A stretch of 64,000 nt of DNA from Woeseiaceae bacterium (GCA_028277185.1 JANQGQ010000016.1:1-64000), one strand, 5' to 3'; counted from the stretch's first letter, positions 50,728 through 59,512 are shown. A program made the numbers and translations. The notes: a model not told the origin generated them from the letters alone.

Positions 50728-51921
50728 ATGGTCCGTATCGCACGGCTTGCATTCCTTACGTTCCTGCTCCTGTCCGCTGCGACGCAGGCCGGCGTGATGA
50801 CCGGCATCGACGTGCTCGTCGCCGATGACTTCGAGCCACTCGCGGGTGCGCGCGTCGGCCTGATCACCAACCACACCGGCGTCGATCGTGACGGCGTCAG
50901 CACGATCCGCCGTCTGTACGACGCAACGAACGTCGAACTCATCAGCCTGTTCAGTCCCGAGCACGGCATCGCCGGCCGGCTCGACGTGCCGGTCATCGAC
51001 GATAGCACCGACCGCGGGACCGGGCTCGGCATCTACAGCCTGTACGGCGAGACGCGGCAACCCACCCCGGCGATGCTTGCCGACATCGATACGCTGGTGT
51101 TCGACATTCAGGACATCGGCACACGCTTCTACACTTACATATCGACGCTGAACCTCGCGCTCGAAGCAGCGGCCGAACACGGCCTTCGCGTCGTCGTTCT
51201 CGACCGGCCGAATCCGATCGGCGGCCGCGCCGTCGCCGGGCCGGTTCTCGACCCGGACAGGATCTCGTTCGTCGGCACGCACCCTATACCCGTGCGGCAC
51301 GGCATGACGGCCGGAGAACTCGCCGGGCTGTTCGTCGCCGAACGCGGTCTGGACGTCGAACTGTCGGTCGTGCGTATGCGGAACTGGACGCGGGACATGC
51401 TGTTCGACGCCACCGGACTCGCGTGGATCGATCCGTCGCCGAACATGCGCAGCCTCGAGGCGGCGCTGCTCTATCCGGGCATCGGTCTGCTCGAAACGAC
51501 CAACCTGTCGGTAGGCCGCGGAACGGCCACGCCTTTCGAGCTGATCGGCGCTCCGTGGCTCGACGGCAAGCGGCTTGCGGAACAGCTTACGGACCTCGGA
51601 CTGCCGGGTATCGGGTTTCACGCGGTCCGCTTCACGCCGGACGCAAGCGTGTTTGCCGGCACGGTCTGCCGGGGCGTCCGCTTCGAGATAACGGATCGCC
51701 GGCGTCTCGAGCCCGTCGTCACCGGACTCGCCATCGCGCTGCTGCTTCGCACGCACTATCCTGACGCGTGGGAGACTGAGCGGTACGGACGGTTGCTCGG
51801 CAATCAGGCGACGCTCGACGCCGTCATGCGGAACGCTTCGCTTGCCGCCACGATCGAAGGCTTCACGCCGGCGCTCGACGACTTCCTTGACCGGCGACAA
51901 CGCTTCCTGCTGTACGATTGA
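50728..51921 (+). CDS. namZ: Exo-beta-N-acetylmuramidase NamZ (DUF1343)
   Basis: A 397-residue DUF1343 protein with a Sec signal peptide (about 1-21, ending ATQA). The family was shown in Bacillus to release terminal MurNAc from peptidoglycan fragments. Family motifs are present: LFSPEHGIAG, FDIQDIGTRFYTYISTL, VLDRPNPIGG and LSVGRGTATPFE. It should act in the periplasm and supply MurNAc for uptake by the SSS transporter or AmpG-like permease. It is divergent from murQ with a 19-bp gap and convergent with nagB (5 bp apart). The frame continues upstream into murQ antisense; ATG 50728 is chosen because the signal peptide begins there. Confidence 0.92.
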   Translation: MVRIARLAFLTFLLLSAATQAGVMTGIDVLVADDFEPLAGARVGLITNHTGVDRDGVSTIRRLYDATNVELISLFSPEHGIAGRLDVPVIDDSTDRGTGLGIYSLYGETRQPTPAMLADIDTLVFDIQDIGTRFYTYISTLNLALEAAAEHGLRVVVLDRPNPIGGRAVAGPVLDPDRISFVGTHPIPVRHGMTAGELAGLFVAERGLDVELSVVRMRNWTRDMLFDATGLAWIDPSPNMRSLEAALLYPGIGLLETTNLSVGRGTATPFELIGAPWLDGKRLAEQLTDLGLPGIGFHAVRFTPDASVFAGTVCRGVRFEITDRRRLEPVVTGLAIALLLRTHYPDAWETERYGRLLGNQATLDAVMRNASLAATIEGFTPALDDFLDRRQRFLLYD

Positions 51922-51926
51922 GAGCG

Positions 51927-52733
51927 CTACGACCGATTCCACTCGACCCCCTCCGACTCCAGGCGTCGATTCTGCTCGTCTACCCAGCGAAAGTAGTCCG
52001 CAAGCTCGAGCTTCGAGGCGGCCGCGTCGTCCACGAGAACCGTGACCCGGCGGTGAAGCTGTAGCGCCGACGCGGGGCACATCGCGGCAACGGGGCCCTC
52101 GACCGCGGCGCGCACGGCATCGGCTTTCGACTCCCCGGTAGCGAGGAGCAGGATCTCCTGTGCATCGAGGATCGTCGCGACTCCCATGGTAATGGCGAGC
52201 TCAGGCTGGGTTTCGCCCGGCCCGAAATAACGGCGGTTGCTGGCCAGCGTCTCCCGGGTCAGCGTTTTCACGCGCGTTCGCGAGCCGAGGCTCGACGCCG
52301 GCTCGTTGAAGCCGATGTGGCCGTTCCGTCCGATCCCGAGTATCTGCAGATCGATGCCGCCGCGGCGGCGAATCTCCGCCTCGTAGGCCGGCCCGACCTC
52401 GTCCGGATGCTGTCCGGCCTCGCAGAAGGGCAGGAACGTGTTCAGCGGATCGATGTCCACATGGTCGAACAGCTCGCGTTGCATGTAACTGCGGTAGCTC
52501 TGCGGCGAGCCGGGTTCGAGGCCGAGGTATTCGTCGAGATTGAAACTCGTCACGCCGGCAAACGACAGTTCCTTCCGTTCAAAGGCCAGGACGAGTTCGC
52601 GGTACATGGCGCGCGGTGTCTCGCCGGTTGCAAGCCCCAGCACGGTGTCGTCGAGGCGGTTCAGAAGGCCTGCGACCTTCGCGGCCCCTTCGCGGGCGAC
52701 CTCAGCCGCGCTCGCGACGATCCGAACGTCCAT
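51927..52733 (-). CDS. nagB: Glucosamine-6-phosphate deaminase NagB
   Basis: A 268-residue NagB that converts GlcN-6-phosphate to fructose-6-phosphate and ammonia. The catalytic D67 in SFNLDEYLGL and H139 in GIGRNGHIGFNEP match D72/H143 of E. coli. ATG 52733 lies inside the last 32 bp of nagA, so translation is coupled by re-initiation; a longer frame starting at 52772 is unnecessary. It is the last gene of the lipoprotein / SSS / nagA / nagB operon and converges with namZ. Confidence 0.95.
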   Translation of the reverse strand: MDVRIVASAAEVAREGAAKVAGLLNRLDDTVLGLATGETPRAMYRELVLAFERKELSFAGVTSFNLDEYLGLEPGSPQSYRSYMQRELFDHVDIDPLNTFLPFCEAGQHPDEVGPAYEAEIRRRGGIDLQILGIGRNGHIGFNEPASSLGSRTRVKTLTRETLASNRRYFGPGETQPELAITMGVATILDAQEILLLATGESKADAVRAAVEGPVAAMCPASALQLHRRVTVLVDDAAASKLELADYFRWVDEQNRRLESEGVEWNRS

Positions 52734-53892
52734 GATCCGCCTCCACCGCGTGTTCGAGCAGGTCGCCGTCAATCCAGCTTCTTACGACGTTGAGATCGTC
52801 GTCGAGTTCGATGAGGCTGGCGCGGTAACCCGGGCGTATGGCGCCGAGTTGCTCCTGCAGGCCCAATACGCGAGCCGGATACGCCGACGCCATCCGCAAC
52901 GCTTCGTGCAGATCCACGCCGCCGAACTCGCTCACGTTACGCACCGCATCCATCAGGCCCAGATGAGCGCCCGCCAGCGTGCCGGCATCGTTGACCAGCC
53001 GACCGTTCGCGACGACGATGCGCTCCCCGAACAGCTCGAACTCATTCTTCGCGGCGCCGAGCGTCGGCATCGCATCCGTCACGAGAATCGCCTTGCCGCG
53101 CGGCTTGGCTGCAATCGCAAGCCTCAAGCCCGCCGGGTGTACGTGCAGCCCGTCGGCAATGAGGCCGACGACGCTGCCGGGATCGTCGAGCGCGGCGCCG
53201 ACGACGCCCGGATCGCGACTCTTTAGGGCCGTCATCGCATTGAACAGATGGGTGAAGCCGGCAAGCCCTTCGGCCAGCGCCGCCTGGATCTCCCCGTAGC
53301 TTGCGCCGCTGTGGCCGGCAAACACGATCACCCCTGCCTGAGCGAGATTTCGAATCGTCCCCTTCGGCAGAGTTTCGGGCGCGACGGTCGTCAGCGTCCG
53401 TCCACCCTCGAGTGACCGGATCGTATCCAGCGCCTCGGTGTCGATAGGCCTCAAGCGGCCGGCATCGTGAATACCGCGGAAGTCGGGATTGAGATGGGGT
53501 CCCTCCAGATGTATGCCCAGCACGCCCGGGACGTCCGCCGCGATCGCGGCATCCACCGCGGCGACGGCCGCACGCGTGACGTCGGGCGTGTCGCTGATCA
53601 GCGTCGGGAGAAACCCGGTCGTGCCGTGTCGCCTGTGCGCGTCGCCGATTCTCGCGATGGCTTCCACGCCGGGCGCGTCGTTGAACAGCACACCGCCGCC
53701 GCCGTTGACCTGCAGGTCGATCAGCCCGGGCGCAAGCAGATTGCCGCTGAGATCGATCACGCGCTCTGCCGATGCCGACGGCGTGCCGGCCAGACCGATG
53801 TCGGCGATGCGCCTGCCGTTGATCGTCACGTTGCGATTCTTGTGCACGCGTTCGCCGTCGAAGACCCGGCAATTCGTCAGCACCTGCTTCAT
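52702..53892 (-). CDS. nagA: N-acetylglucosamine-6-phosphate deacetylase NagA
   Basis: A 396-residue NagA, an amidohydrolase that deacetylates GlcNAc-6-phosphate from MurQ or the kinase. Active-site residues are visible: the metal glutamate in HLEGPHLNP, histidines in AGHSGA and THLFNAM, and the catalytic aspartate in VTDAMPTLG; the β1 site reads LQVNGGGG as usual for this family. It overlaps the SSS transporter stop by 4 bp (ATGA) and nagB by 32 bp. Cytoplasmic, no signal peptide. Confidence 0.95.
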   Translation of the reverse strand: MKQVLTNCRVFDGERVHKNRNVTINGRRIADIGLAGTPSASAERVIDLSGNLLAPGLIDLQVNGGGGVLFNDAPGVEAIARIGDAHRRHGTTGFLPTLISDTPDVTRAAVAAVDAAIAADVPGVLGIHLEGPHLNPDFRGIHDAGRLRPIDTEALDTIRSLEGGRTLTTVAPETLPKGTIRNLAQAGVIVFAGHSGASYGEIQAALAEGLAGFTHLFNAMTALKSRDPGVVGAALDDPGSVVGLIADGLHVHPAGLRLAIAAKPRGKAILVTDAMPTLGAAKNEFELFGERIVVANGRLVNDAGTLAGAHLGLMDAVRNVSEFGGVDLHEALRMASAYPARVLGLQEQLGAIRPGYRASLIELDDDLNVVRSWIDGDLLEHAVEADHGRSDRRERG

Positions 53893-55367
53893 GCGGGCTG
53901 CTCCCGACCCGGCATGAGCCGGGCCGTCAGCTGCCCGGCCGAAACCGTGATGAGTGACCCGGCCAGCGCGTACCAGGCCCAGTGGAGTGGCGTCAGGAAC
54001 GCAATGGCCGCCAGCAGGACGATACCGGCCACGAAACCGGTCAGCGCCGCGCGCTCCGGCACGGCCGGTGCACGGACCCCGAGCAGGTACAGCCCGAGGA
54101 CGGGCCCGGCGGCAAAGCTGGCGATCTTAAGGACCAGCGCAACGGTGCTTTCGTCGGTCCCCGCGAGTCCGAAGGCCACGGCCAACGACGCCTGGACCAG
54201 GCCGAAGACGATCGTCGCCGCGCGGCCCGGAGCGGCCGCATCCGCGGCCGGGCTCTTGCGCGAACGGCTCAAGGGAAGGTAGAGATCGTTGACGAACGCC
54301 GCCGCAGATGAGTTCAGTGAACTCGACAGCGTCGACATCGCCGCGGCGAAGACGGCCGCAAGCGTCAGCCCGACGAGGCCCACCGGCATGTAGTTGACGA
54401 TGAACCACGCGAAGAGCTGATCGTTCCTCGCGGGCGCGTCCACGCCGGGCGCCAGGGCGATGAGGCCCGCGAGCCCGACGCCGATCAGAAGGAACAGCGC
54501 AAACTGCAGCAGCACGACGAAACCGCTCAGGCCGAGCGCGATCGCGGCGCTCCGTTCGCTCCTCGCGGCCAGGTAACGCTGCACCATGAGCTGGTCGGTT
54601 CCGTGGGTCGCCGCCGTCAGAAAGGCGCCGCCCACGAGACCGGCCCAGAAGGTCATCGATGTGGCATCGAGGGCGAGACGCAAGTCGATCACCTGCAGCT
54701 TGCCGCTCGTGGCCGCGAACTCGGCCAGCGCGGGCAGCCGGCCCGGGACCGCATCGACGATGAGCACGAGCGCGGCAAGCGCACCGAGCGTGTAGATGAC
54801 GAACTGTACACAGTCGTTCCAGATTACGGACCGCGCGCCGCCGACGAAAGTGTAGACGATCGTCACCACTGCGATGATCGCAATACTTGCCGGCAGACCG
54901 AGTCCCAGCACGACCTCGAGAACGAGCGCGGTAAGGAATAGCCTGAGGGCGTCCGAAAGGTTGCGCGTCAGCAGGAACAACGCGGACACGGTGCGCCGGG
55001 TGGTCGCTCCGAAACGCTGCTCCAGTACTTCATAAGCCGTAAACAAGCGGCCCTCGAAGTACAGCGGCAACAGAACGAAGACGACGAACAACCGGCCAAG
55101 GACGTAGCCGAAGGTAATCTGAAGAAACGTGAGGTTGCCGCCGGCAGCGGCTGCAATGCCCGGAATACTCAGAAACGTGACCGTGCTCGTCTCGGTCGCG
55201 ACGATCGACAGGAGCAACGCCGGTGCCGGCAGCGAGCGGTTGCCCAGGAAAAAGTCCTCCGACGAGCGCGCGCCCCTGCCAACCCATAGACCGAAGAGCA
55301 GTACGCCCGCGAGATAGGCAAGAACGATCGCAGCATCGAGCGGGGCGATGGTGAGAGCGAAGTTCAC
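53889..55367 (-). CDS. SSS-family sodium:solute symporter, probably for amino sugars
   Basis: A 492-residue sodium/solute symporter with about 13 transmembrane helices. The family signature region FFLGNRSLPAPALLLSIVAT and TFVGGARSVIWNDCVQ are typical. The GTG start overlaps the lysozyme-like lipoprotein stop by 4 bp (GTGA), and its own stop overlaps nagA by 4 bp. This arrangement makes MurNAc or GlcNAc the probable substrate, delivering free sugars for the BadF-type kinase. Specificity cannot be read from the sequence. Confidence 0.88.
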   Translation of the reverse strand: MNFALTIAPLDAAIVLAYLAGVLLFGLWVGRGARSSEDFFLGNRSLPAPALLLSIVATETSTVTFLSIPGIAAAAGGNLTFLQITFGYVLGRLFVVFVLLPLYFEGRLFTAYEVLEQRFGATTRRTVSALFLLTRNLSDALRLFLTALVLEVVLGLGLPASIAIIAVVTIVYTFVGGARSVIWNDCVQFVIYTLGALAALVLIVDAVPGRLPALAEFAATSGKLQVIDLRLALDATSMTFWAGLVGGAFLTAATHGTDQLMVQRYLAARSERSAAIALGLSGFVVLLQFALFLLIGVGLAGLIALAPGVDAPARNDQLFAWFIVNYMPVGLVGLTLAAVFAAAMSTLSSSLNSSAAAFVNDLYLPLSRSRKSPAADAAAPGRAATIVFGLVQASLAVAFGLAGTDESTVALVLKIASFAAGPVLGLYLLGVRAPAVPERAALTGFVAGIVLLAAIAFLTPLHWAWYALAGSLITVSAGQLTARLMPGREQPA

Positions 55368-56251
55368 GGTGATGCCGCGTTGTCATCGCTGCCGGATTGA
55401 CGATACGCAGCGACGCGCCGGGTCCAGCCCGGCACCCAGCGCGCCTCATTACGCTCGGGCGGGGCAAGCTCGGCGCGGCGCACCAGCCGCGCGGCGGCCG
55501 CGCGCGCGAAGGCGTCGAGGAGCGCCCGCGGATCGTCGTCGGACGTCGATGCCGAGCGCGTGTCGCGAAGCACCTGCACGAGACCCCAACCGTGATCGTC
55601 GTAGCGTTCGCGCGGGTTGCTGCCGAGACCCTTGAAGTTCACGTAGTCCACGGTCGCGAACAGGCCCTCCGGCGTGGTTTGCAGGCGTCGCATGAGCGCG
55701 GTCAGCAGCGCTTTGTCGCCTTCCGCAAGCTCCAGCGCGTTCCAGCGCGCCTCGAAACTCGCGACGATGTATTGCGCCTGCGCGAAGCGAGTCGCGTCCA
55801 GCCACGTTCGCAGACTCTCTGTCTCCGGACTATCGAGATCGTCATAGAACGCTTCGCGCGACGGCCAGGGCGCATCGAAGGATTCGAGCGACGCCAGCCA
55901 GGCGGGGAACGGAATCCGTGCCTCGGTCGCCTCCTGGACCCAGGCCGACATGGCGGGGAACGACTCGTCGAAAGGCGCATCGACGCCGGCGGGAAACCAG
56001 ATGAAGTGGCCGATGCCAAGGGACGGAAAGTCCTCGCCCTCGTTCCAGTGGACGAGCTTTCGGGGATCGCCGCCGGTCTCGTTTACGAAGATGCGCCCGG
56101 CGATCCAGGCGTACTCCTCGTCGGACAGCGCGGGCAGGACCAGACGCTCGTCCGTCGCGGTACCGGCGTCGATTGCCGGAGTTCGGTCGCCGCAGGCGGC
56201 TGCAAGCAGGCAGACCAGAACGACGCCCAGCCGTGTGATACGCGTAACCAC
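55364..56251 (-). CDS. Lipoprotein with a lysozyme-like catalytic motif
   Basis: A 295-residue lipoprotein (lipobox LLAAAC, C20) whose family I do not recognise with certainty. It contains FVNETGG (E58) and, 20 residues later, FPSLGIGHFIWF. This resembles the Glu and following IGIGH hairpin of T4-type (GH24) lysozymes. The rest is helix-rich with conserved tryptophans. A muramidase or lytic enzyme trimming peptidoglycan at the membrane would fit its coupling (4-bp overlap) to the amino-sugar transporter. GTG 56251 has GGAGG 8 bp upstream and starts the signal peptide; an ATG at 56290 lies beside the terminator hairpin and is less likely. Confidence 0.7.
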   Translation of the reverse strand: MVTRITRLGVVLVCLLAAACGDRTPAIDAGTATDERLVLPALSDEEYAWIAGRIFVNETGGDPRKLVHWNEGEDFPSLGIGHFIWFPAGVDAPFDESFPAMSAWVQEATEARIPFPAWLASLESFDAPWPSREAFYDDLDSPETESLRTWLDATRFAQAQYIVASFEARWNALELAEGDKALLTALMRRLQTTPEGLFATVDYVNFKGLGSNPRERYDDHGWGLVQVLRDTRSASTSDDDPRALLDAFARAAAARLVRRAELAPPERNEARWVPGWTRRVAAYRQSGSDDNAASP

Positions 56252-56292
56252 TCCCCAGCCCTCCCCGGGTGGTCTCGCACCGTTAAACAAAG

Positions 56293-56323
56293 AGCCGGGT
56301 TCCGCGGGACGCGGAACCCGGCT
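56293..56323 (-). terminator. Strong intrinsic terminator after the Oar-like TonB receptor
   Basis: AGCCGGGTTCCGC (56293-56305) and GCGGAACCCGGCT (56311-56323) form a perfect 13-bp stem with a 5-nt loop. On the minus strand the stem is followed by CTTTGTTT. It lies 12 bp after the receptor stop and about 40 bp before the lipoprotein start, separating the receptor transcript from the lipoprotein / SSS / nagAB operon. Confidence 0.8.
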
Positions 56324-56335
56324 GTCGTCGTTAGC

Positions 56336-59308
56336 CTAGTTGAACTGGTACTTGATCGCGAGCTGGATCCGGCGCGGCCGGTAGAACTCCCGGAACTGAC
56401 CGAAGCCGGCCTGATTGACCCGTGGCTCCGGCGCAAAACCCGTCTGGTTATCGAACAGGTTGAAGACGTCCGCGCGGAACTGCAGGTTCGAGTTGCCGAA
56501 AACCGTCAGATTCTGCGTGTAGTTCAGGTCGATCTGCCAGTGGGACGGCGTCGTCCGCGAGCCCGCCGGCTCGGCATAGCGAATCGTGTCGCTCGTGCTG
56601 CCGGTAAGCGCACGGTAGACGTTGCTGTCCCATGCCTCCCACGGCTGACCCGACTGCCAGACCGCGAAGGCACCGGCCCTTGCGTTCCACGGCAGCTCGG
56701 TGAAGCCGTACACCTTGAGCTGGTGACGGCGATCGCCGCTCAGGCGGCCGGTCTTGAAGTTCCAGAGCTGCCGGCCCGCGAAGTCACCGATGTTCGACGA
56801 ACCGATGAACGTGGCCTGGTCGTTGTCGGTCGTCGTAGAGTCCTGATCGAAGTTGCCGTAGTACTGACTCCAGGTATAGGAACCATTCAGATACCAGGTG
56901 CCTACGTTCCACTCCGCCTCGAGGCTGACCTCATGGTACTGCGTAAAGGAAGCGTCGAGCTGCGCAATCACGAAGGATGAGCCGCTGCCGATCTCGTCGA
57001 TGATGTCACTGAGATTCGGCACGTACAGCTCCTGGGGGATTCCGGGCGGCGGTGCGAAGGCAATGCGCGCGTTGTTGTTCGTGTCTTCCCAGAAATTCTG
57101 GGAACGACGATAGCGGTAGTGCGCGCGAACCGTCAGGTCGTTGCTGAAGATACGCGACGTACCGACGATCACCTCGTCGGTGGAACGCGGATCCAGGCCA
57201 TCGGCGAAGACCTTACCGGAGGAGCTGGCAAACGGCGCCGCCTCGATGAACTGACCGTTCTCGTCCCAGCGGACGTCAATGAACTGGCGAAGATTCCGAT
57301 CCCAGGACGCCGCGCGGGCCAGCGACGATGCCGCCGGGTTGTAGCGCGCGTAGCTCAGGAACGCCGAGCCGACGTCCGAGTAATCCCAGGTTATGCCAAC
57401 GCGCGGCTGAATCTGCTCGTCCCAGTCCACCGTGTACATCTTGTAGCGCGTGCCGGGGGACGTCGTCAGGCCCGTCAGCGGATTGTTCGGGTCCGGCGCG
57501 AGGCCCTGACCGTAGAGCTCATCTTTGCTGAGCAAGACGCCGATGTTGTAGGTCAGAGCACCGGTGTTGTACTCGAGGTTGATCTCGAAGCTCTGCGAGT
57601 CGGAAGAGGACACGATTCGCTCGACGAAAGCCCCGCTATCCGGATCTACGAGACCCTGCTGCTGGACGCGTGCCTCGAAGAAGATCGGCGTCACCTCGTC
57701 CGACGCGACGGCCCTGCCGCCCGGAACGCTTACGATTCCCCAGCCGTTCGAAGTGCGGGCAACCTCCTCTGAGATCTCCTGGTACTGGTAGCCGACGTGA
57801 AAGTCGAGAGTGTTGTCGCCGATGTAGAACAGCCGGTCGAACGTGACTTCGAAGCTCTCGCGGAAAAAGTCCTGCTCGTTGAACTGGAAATAGCCGCCGA
57901 CGTTGCCGCCGCCGGTCCGCACGCCGTTGTCGAGAAAGCCGTATTCGTCGATAAAGGGCTGAATGAACGCGTTGAACGCGTCCTCGCCATCGATGGGCTG
58001 CGGTACGCGGAAGAAGCCCTGCTGGTCGAGGTTGTCGATGTCCAGCGGGTCACCGAGCCGCGGCTGAAAATCGAATGCAAGGTCGGGACGGTCCGAGTTC
58101 TGATTCTCGAAATCCGTGTACCGGAACGCAAGCGTGCTGTTGTCGTCGAGCAGCCATGAACCTTCGAGGATCAGAATGTCCTGCGTGGACTCGGTGCCGT
58201 TCGATGCAGTGGGCGCATCGAATTCGTCGATCTCGTCGTTCACGGTCTCGCGATCCGAAGTCCGGTAGCTTGCATCGATAAGGATGTCAGCAGTCGGCGC
58301 CCAAGTCAGCTTGCCGAAGTACTCGTCGCGCTCATTACCGTAGTCGCCGATGGAGCCGTAGGCATTCTCCGAGTTGGCACGTTCGAAGTCGGGACTGAAG
58401 TAGGAGCCGTAAAAGAACAGCCGGTCGCGGATCAGCGGGCCGCCGGCGCTCGCGGTGATCCAGGTGCGGTCCTCCTCGAAGCGCTCGGGTGACTGGTCGT
58501 TGTCGAGATCGGCGGTCAGGTCTTTGGGCTCCACCTGATAACCGAGTTCGGCTCTGAACTCGTTGGTGCCGCTCTTGCTGATCGTGTTCATCAGGAAGCC
58601 GCCGGCCCGGTTAAAGCCGATGGCCTTGGCGCCGCCGCGGACGATGGAGACCTGCGCGATATCGACGGACGACGGCTCGGAAGCAAGCACGCCGAACAGC
58701 GGCAGCGACACGTCGACGCCGTCGAACTGGTAGACGTTGTCCTGACCGCTACCGCCGGCGCTTGGACCGCGAACTTCGAGTTCGCTGTACTGGACGCCCG
58801 GGATTAGCTTGATCAGGTCCCGATACTGCTGGCCGACCGGCAGCGCGTCCACGGTATCGGAGTTGAGCGCGTTTGCGAGCGACCCCTGACCGGCGTCGGC
58901 GACGAGCGCGGTGCCCGTGACGACGATCTCCTCGAGCTCCGCGCCGCCCACGGCGGCAACGTTTACGGTCGTATTCTGCTGGAGCTGGACGAACGCCGTG
59001 CGGCGCGTCGTGCTGCCATCGGCGAACTCGTAGCGCAGCTCGTACTCACCCGGCGGCAGACGACGAAGGCGGTACTGGCCGTTGTTCGCGGAAGTCGCCG
59101 TGCGCGGCTGCGGCAGCACGTTACTGCTGGCGCGAACCTCGACGCCGGCGATCGGATTGCCGCCCGCGTCGGTCACCTGGCCGGAGATGTCACCGGTCTG
59201 CTGGGCACTGGCGGGCGTCGCGACGAGCGCCAGTAGTGCCACGAGCAGCATAGCGGCACAATAGCTGAAGAGAGACCGGGAGTCGGTCCCATGACGGAGC
59301 ACAGTCAT
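56336..59308 (-). CDS. Oar-like TonB-dependent receptor with N-terminal carboxypeptidase regulatory-like domain
   Basis: A 990-residue receptor. The signal peptide (1-35, ending ASAQQ) is followed by a carboxypeptidase-regulatory-like beta-sandwich (about 38-115, TGDISGQVTDAGGNPIAGV), a TonB box-like LEEIVVTGT, a plug (YQFDGVDVSLPLFGV, VSIVRGGAKAIGFN) and a large barrel ending LAIKYQFN. This is the Oar / SusC-like subclass that handles bulky substrates. Set between salvage genes, it may import muropeptides or glycan fragments. ATG 59308 is chosen because the conserved ATGCAAGGGGGAG leader ends just before it; the long upstream frame lacks any signal. It is monocistronic, ending at the terminator at 56293. 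Confidence 0.92.
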   Translation of the reverse strand: MTVLRHGTDSRSLFSYCAAMLLVALLALVATPASAQQTGDISGQVTDAGGNPIAGVEVRASSNVLPQPRTATSANNGQYRLRRLPPGEYELRYEFADGSTTRRTAFVQLQQNTTVNVAAVGGAELEEIVVTGTALVADAGQGSLANALNSDTVDALPVGQQYRDLIKLIPGVQYSELEVRGPSAGGSGQDNVYQFDGVDVSLPLFGVLASEPSSVDIAQVSIVRGGAKAIGFNRAGGFLMNTISKSGTNEFRAELGYQVEPKDLTADLDNDQSPERFEEDRTWITASAGGPLIRDRLFFYGSYFSPDFERANSENAYGSIGDYGNERDEYFGKLTWAPTADILIDASYRTSDRETVNDEIDEFDAPTASNGTESTQDILILEGSWLLDDNSTLAFRYTDFENQNSDRPDLAFDFQPRLGDPLDIDNLDQQGFFRVPQPIDGEDAFNAFIQPFIDEYGFLDNGVRTGGGNVGGYFQFNEQDFFRESFEVTFDRLFYIGDNTLDFHVGYQYQEISEEVARTSNGWGIVSVPGGRAVASDEVTPIFFEARVQQQGLVDPDSGAFVERIVSSSDSQSFEINLEYNTGALTYNIGVLLSKDELYGQGLAPDPNNPLTGLTTSPGTRYKMYTVDWDEQIQPRVGITWDYSDVGSAFLSYARYNPAASSLARAASWDRNLRQFIDVRWDENGQFIEAAPFASSSGKVFADGLDPRSTDEVIVGTSRIFSNDLTVRAHYRYRRSQNFWEDTNNNARIAFAPPPGIPQELYVPNLSDIIDEIGSGSSFVIAQLDASFTQYHEVSLEAEWNVGTWYLNGSYTWSQYYGNFDQDSTTTDNDQATFIGSSNIGDFAGRQLWNFKTGRLSGDRRHQLKVYGFTELPWNARAGAFAVWQSGQPWEAWDSNVYRALTGSTSDTIRYAEPAGSRTTPSHWQIDLNYTQNLTVFGNSNLQFRADVFNLFDNQTGFAPEPRVNQAGFGQFREFYRPRRIQLAIKYQFN

Positions 59309-59325
59309 CTTTCTCCCCCTTGCAT
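59309..59325 (-). promoter_or_regulatory. Conserved TonB-receptor leader (second copy)
   Basis: Minus-strand ATGCAAGGGGGAG (59325-59313) precedes the receptor ATG by four bases, exactly as at 4579-4595. The two receptors belong to different subclasses, so the shared leader is not due to recent gene duplication. Confidence 0.5.
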
Positions 59326-59335
59326 GACTTGTTGC

Positions 59336-59390
59336 TTGACTAATTTTGATTGCTCTCGCATAAAATATCACTGCGGGAATAAAAGTAAAG
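59336..59390. promoter_or_regulatory. Overlapping divergent promoter candidates
   Basis: Plus strand: TTGACT (59336-59341) and TAAAAT (59361-59366), spacing 19 bp; a CATAAA at spacing 17 is the alternative. Minus strand: TTTACT (59389-59384) and TATTTT (59367-59362), spacing 16 bp. They sit in an AT-rich patch between the Oar-like receptor and the AmiD gene and would interfere with each other. GGAATAA (59376-59382) with TTATTCC (59397-59403) forms an inverted repeat next to them. Confidence 0.35.
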
Positions 59391-59419
59391 AATTTATTAT
59401 TCCACCAACGAATCGGAGC

Positions 59420-59436
59420 GTTGCGCGTACTGCAAC
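59420..59436. promoter_or_regulatory. Candidate LysR-type operator GTTGC-N7-GCAAC
   Basis: A 5-bp-arm palindrome, with TTGC-GCGTACT-GCAA at 59421-59435, lies between the divergent Oar-like receptor (start 59308) and AmiD gene (start 59513). Its arms and spacing equal those of the site beside the LysR gene at 25134. It lies just outside the overlapping promoter candidates. Confidence 0.45.
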
Positions 59437-59512
59437 AGCCGGTTTGCCGTAAACACGCCCGTTTCCGGATCGATTGACCGATCATTGAGGCGGATCTATT
59501 GAGGGGGTTTTC

